Below, in pieces: positions 15,333 through 16,844 of a stretch of DNA of 16,844 nucleotides (the first letter of the stretch is position 1; each line of letters starts with the position of its first letter). The stretch is from Fidelibacterota bacterium UBA6817 (GTDB taxonomy: Bacteria; Fidelibacterota; Fidelibacteria; Fidelibacterales; Fidelibacteraceae). The notes under the pieces are model-generated. The model ran no database searches. It was not told the origin of the DNA and worked only from the letters and a program-made list of their open reading frames with translations. Location of the stretch: the NCBI GenBank assembly GCA_002452555.1, contig DKER01000173.1, positions 1 through 16,844 of the forward strand, written 5' to 3'. The position numbers and the translations under genes were made by a program.

Positions 15333-16136
15333 CTATGAGCAAAACTGAATAAATGTCATCATATCGAAAATATTGGCTGCATTATACTGAAGCGTTGATT
15401 CATCCGTCAGTTCAGCACCCGGAAAAAAGCTGTATTTATAGGCAATTGTTGGTTTTGAGTAAACAATTTCTATAGTCAGGCTGGAAGGGATAACAGGAAT
15501 ACATTCTTTAAAAAGTTTGACATTCAAAGCTTCTCTTACTGCCGGTTTGTAATCTTCATAAATTTTTGAAGGGGTTTTGGTAACCACTGCATTTCCAAAC
15601 CCTAATTTTACCGGGAGTGTTACAATGGCAGGTATGAGAGATTGAGCCTGTTTACACATTTCATCATCGCCGGTAAGAAGTGTTACGGGGACTTTGTAAT
15701 AGGCTGAAACAAGGGCGTGAAGAGTAAATTCAGAAATTCTGTGTCCATTCAGACGCATTTCATGAATAATCGAAGATGCCATCGTGTGGGCCAGCGGATT
15801 TCCTAGGCTGCCGGAAGGGGAATGGTATCCGATCATAAACAGTACATCAAAACTTCCGTCCAGTCCCTGCACCATTGAAAACGGATGGCCGCTCCAACCC
15901 CGGATAACCTTAACAAAATCCGGCAGTTCTTCCAATAAGATATTCCTGCCCGAAGCATGGGCGTCTTTTAATAGAATTTCACGAACTCCGTTTGTTTTGG
16001 CCTCATGACAGGCACAAAGAACTTCATGAGTCATAATCTTTCGGAAAATTGTGTGCTCCGGATGACCAATTTGAGCCTCATCCCAGTTTGCAACACCTGT
16101 AATTCCTTCAATATCGGCACTCATATAAAGCTTCAT
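15333..16136 (-). CDS. M55 family zinc D-aminopeptidase (DppA-like)
   Basis: The 267-residue protein matches B. subtilis DppA in length and motifs: MSADIEG with metal ligands Asp8 and Glu10, KDAHASGRN with His60, IGYHSPSG with His105, the PLAHTM segment with probable catalytic His117, and ISEFTLHA with Glu136. DppA removes N-terminal D-amino acids, for example from D-Ala-D-Ala peptides, in the cytoplasm as a self-compartmentalised decamer. Here it probably takes part in use of peptides, possibly cell-wall-derived. It lies 3 bases after the CMD-like gene with AGAGG 8 bases before its ATG, and 9 bases before the zinc-ribbon gene, so the three share a transcript. The divergent neighbour is an oligopeptide transporter, which fits the same job. 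The symbol dppA is not applied because the actual specificity is not shown. Confidence 0.93.
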   Translation of the reverse strand: MKLYMSADIEGITGVANWDEAQIGHPEHTIFRKIMTHEVLCACHEAKTNGVREILLKDAHASGRNILLEELPDFVKVIRGWSGHPFSMVQGLDGSFDVLFMIGYHSPSGSLGNPLAHTMASSIIHEMRLNGHRISEFTLHALVSAYYKVPVTLLTGDDEMCKQAQSLIPAIVTLPVKLGFGNAVVTKTPSKIYEDYKPAVREALNVKLFKECIPVIPSSLTIEIVYSKPTIAYKYSFFPGAELTDESTLQYNAANIFDMMTFIQFCS

Positions 16137-16139
16137 TGT

Positions 16140-16487
16140 TTAAACCTCTTTTATCATATCCTGATGTTTTTTTAATTCATCCAATACTTTAGGCAGCAAT
16201 TTGATAATACCCGTTAAACCAACGATGGGAGTAGTCAACACAACGCTGTCAATGATTTCATCCGAACTTGCGCCGGCTTTGAGTGCCTTTGGTATGACAA
16301 TTTTCACGGCCTCAGGTTGCTGTGTGGTAACCTGTAATGCCAGAGTTATCAGAATACGTGTTTTTTCATCCAGATGTTCACCCAGGGTGGATATAAGTTT
16401 CTGATATGATTTCACAACTTCTTTCCGGTTGGACATTAGAAAGGTTAAACCGTCCACGTCATAGTCTTTGAAGCTGTATTTTTCCAT
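16140..16487 (-). CDS. Carboxymuconolactone-decarboxylase-fold protein lacking the active cysteines
   Basis: The 115-residue all-helical protein resembles the CMD/AhpD family. LDEKTRILITLAL corresponds to the helix before the usual CxxC, and KALKAGASSDEIIDSVVLTT corresponds to the conserved A-x-x-x-G-A-t-x-x-E-I turn. The region that should hold Cys-x-x-Cys and His reads QVTTQQPEAVKIVIPKAL, and the whole protein contains no cysteine. It therefore cannot work as a thiol-disulfide peroxidase partner like AhpD. It may be a non-redox member, a structural subunit or a divergent lactone decarboxylase relative. GAGGG lies 6 bases before the ATG. It is first in the three-gene minus-strand run, 3 bases before the M55 gene, and divergent from the OPT transporter across a 126-base AT-rich spacer. 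Confidence 0.78.
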   Translation of the reverse strand: MEKYSFKDYDVDGLTFLMSNRKEVVKSYQKLISTLGEHLDEKTRILITLALQVTTQQPEAVKIVIPKALKAGASSDEIIDSVVLTTPIVGLTGIIKLLPKVLDELKKHQDMIKEV

Positions 16488-16613
16488 TTTCGACCCTCAA
16501 TTATATATTTTATTCAAACTTAAGAATAAAAATCACTTTACCACAAATGGAATCATGACTATTTTAGCATAATATTTTTTATGGCATTTTGAAATAAAAC
16601 GACAGGAGATTTC

Positions 16614-16844
16614 ATGAATAAGACACATTCTTTGCCTGAAATTACACTTAAATCCGTTTTACTTGGTGTTGTACTGTCTATTATTCTTGCTTCAGCCAAT
16701 GCCTATCTGGGACTTTTTGCCGGTATGACAGTAAGTGCGTCCATACCTGCGGCAGTTATTTCCATGGGAATTCTGAAGCTTTTCAAACGTTCCAATATTT
16801 TGGAAAATAACATTGTGCAAACAGCGGCATCAGCCGGGGAATCG
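16614..16844 (+). CDS. OPT family oligopeptide transporter, N-terminal part (runs off window)
   Basis: Seventy-seven codons are visible, open to the window edge: MNKTHSLPEITLKSVLLG, then LASANAYLGLFAGMTVSASIPAAVISMGIL, KRSNILENNIVQTAASAGES. This is the very conserved start of prokaryotic OPT transporters (YSL/oligopeptide type), with the first membrane helices near residues 13-33 and 37-54 and the NILENNIVQT motif. These are inner-membrane, proton-driven importers of small peptides or metal-peptide complexes. AGGAG lies 5 bases before the ATG, inside CAGGAGATTTC. The divergent M55 D-aminopeptidase operon and the more distant PepD dipeptidase make peptide uptake the likely role. Confidence 0.93.
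   Translation, partial: MNKTHSLPEITLKSVLLGVVLSIILASANAYLGLFAGMTVSASIPAAVISMGILKLFKRSNILENNIVQTAASAGES

Noticed and set aside
16494..16505. Perfect minus-strand TATAAT (16505 to 16500) as promoter of the CMD-like gene
   Set aside because: Transcription would begin in or next to the GAGGG ribosome site, leaving it unusable, and no matching -35 element is seen. The spacer is AT-rich, so a chance match is likely.

Overview
The window is moderately AT-rich, densely coded DNA from a Gram-negative bacterium. The outer-membrane receptor begins with a carboxypeptidase-regulatory-like domain and is paired with a beta-helix-type lipoprotein. This points to the FCB superphylum (Bacteroidota, Marinimicrobia, Calditrichota, KSB1 and relatives). 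My best guess is a peptide-using anaerobe of the Marinimicrobia/Calditrichota kind, but the sequence alone does not fix the phylum. No tRNA, rRNA, CRISPR array, transposase or integrase is visible. No stretch longer than about 130 bases lacks a gene. The longest spacers are 1615-1726, 10688-10785 and 16488-16613.

Layout: (1) 1-1614, minus strand: a PepD-type dipeptidase followed, with a 4-base overlap, by the start of a UmuD-type SOS protease that runs off the window. (2) 1727-3097, plus strand: an NfeD/slipin membrane pair. (3) 3098-3889, minus strand: a Nif3-like dinuclear-metal protein whose stop codon abuts the slipin stop. (4) 3961-10687, plus strand: a tightly packed seven-gene run. It encodes LepA, a lone cyclic-nucleotide-binding-domain protein, a YtcJ-like amidohydrolase, a CPBP membrane protease, the Memo-like AmrB, the AMMECR1-like AmrA and a Rossmann/DUF2520 protein. 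Gaps run from 12 bases down to overlaps of 4, 4 and 8 bases. (5) 10750-15130, plus strand: a two-gene outer-membrane unit, a TonB-dependent receptor plus lipoprotein, closed by a strong terminator. (6) 15129-16487, minus strand: a three-gene run of a carboxymuconolactone-decarboxylase-fold protein without cysteines, an M55 D-aminopeptidase and a small zinc-ribbon protein. (7) 16614 to the end, plus strand: the start of an OPT-family oligopeptide transporter.

PepD, the M55 peptidase and the OPT transporter together suggest uptake and breakdown of peptides, perhaps including D-amino-acid peptides from cell walls.

The most unusual structure is in the control elements of the receptor/lipoprotein unit. 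The receptor leader can fold into an 8-bp hairpin that buries the Shine-Dalgarno sequence. Its 18-base loop is, except for one base, a perfect 17-base reverse complement of the end of the second gene and the first bases of its 3' UTR, just before the terminator. This looks like a built-in 5'/3' RNA switch. It could act in cis as a long-range interaction, or in trans through a small RNA cut from the 3' UTR. It is the strongest candidate here for something undescribed.
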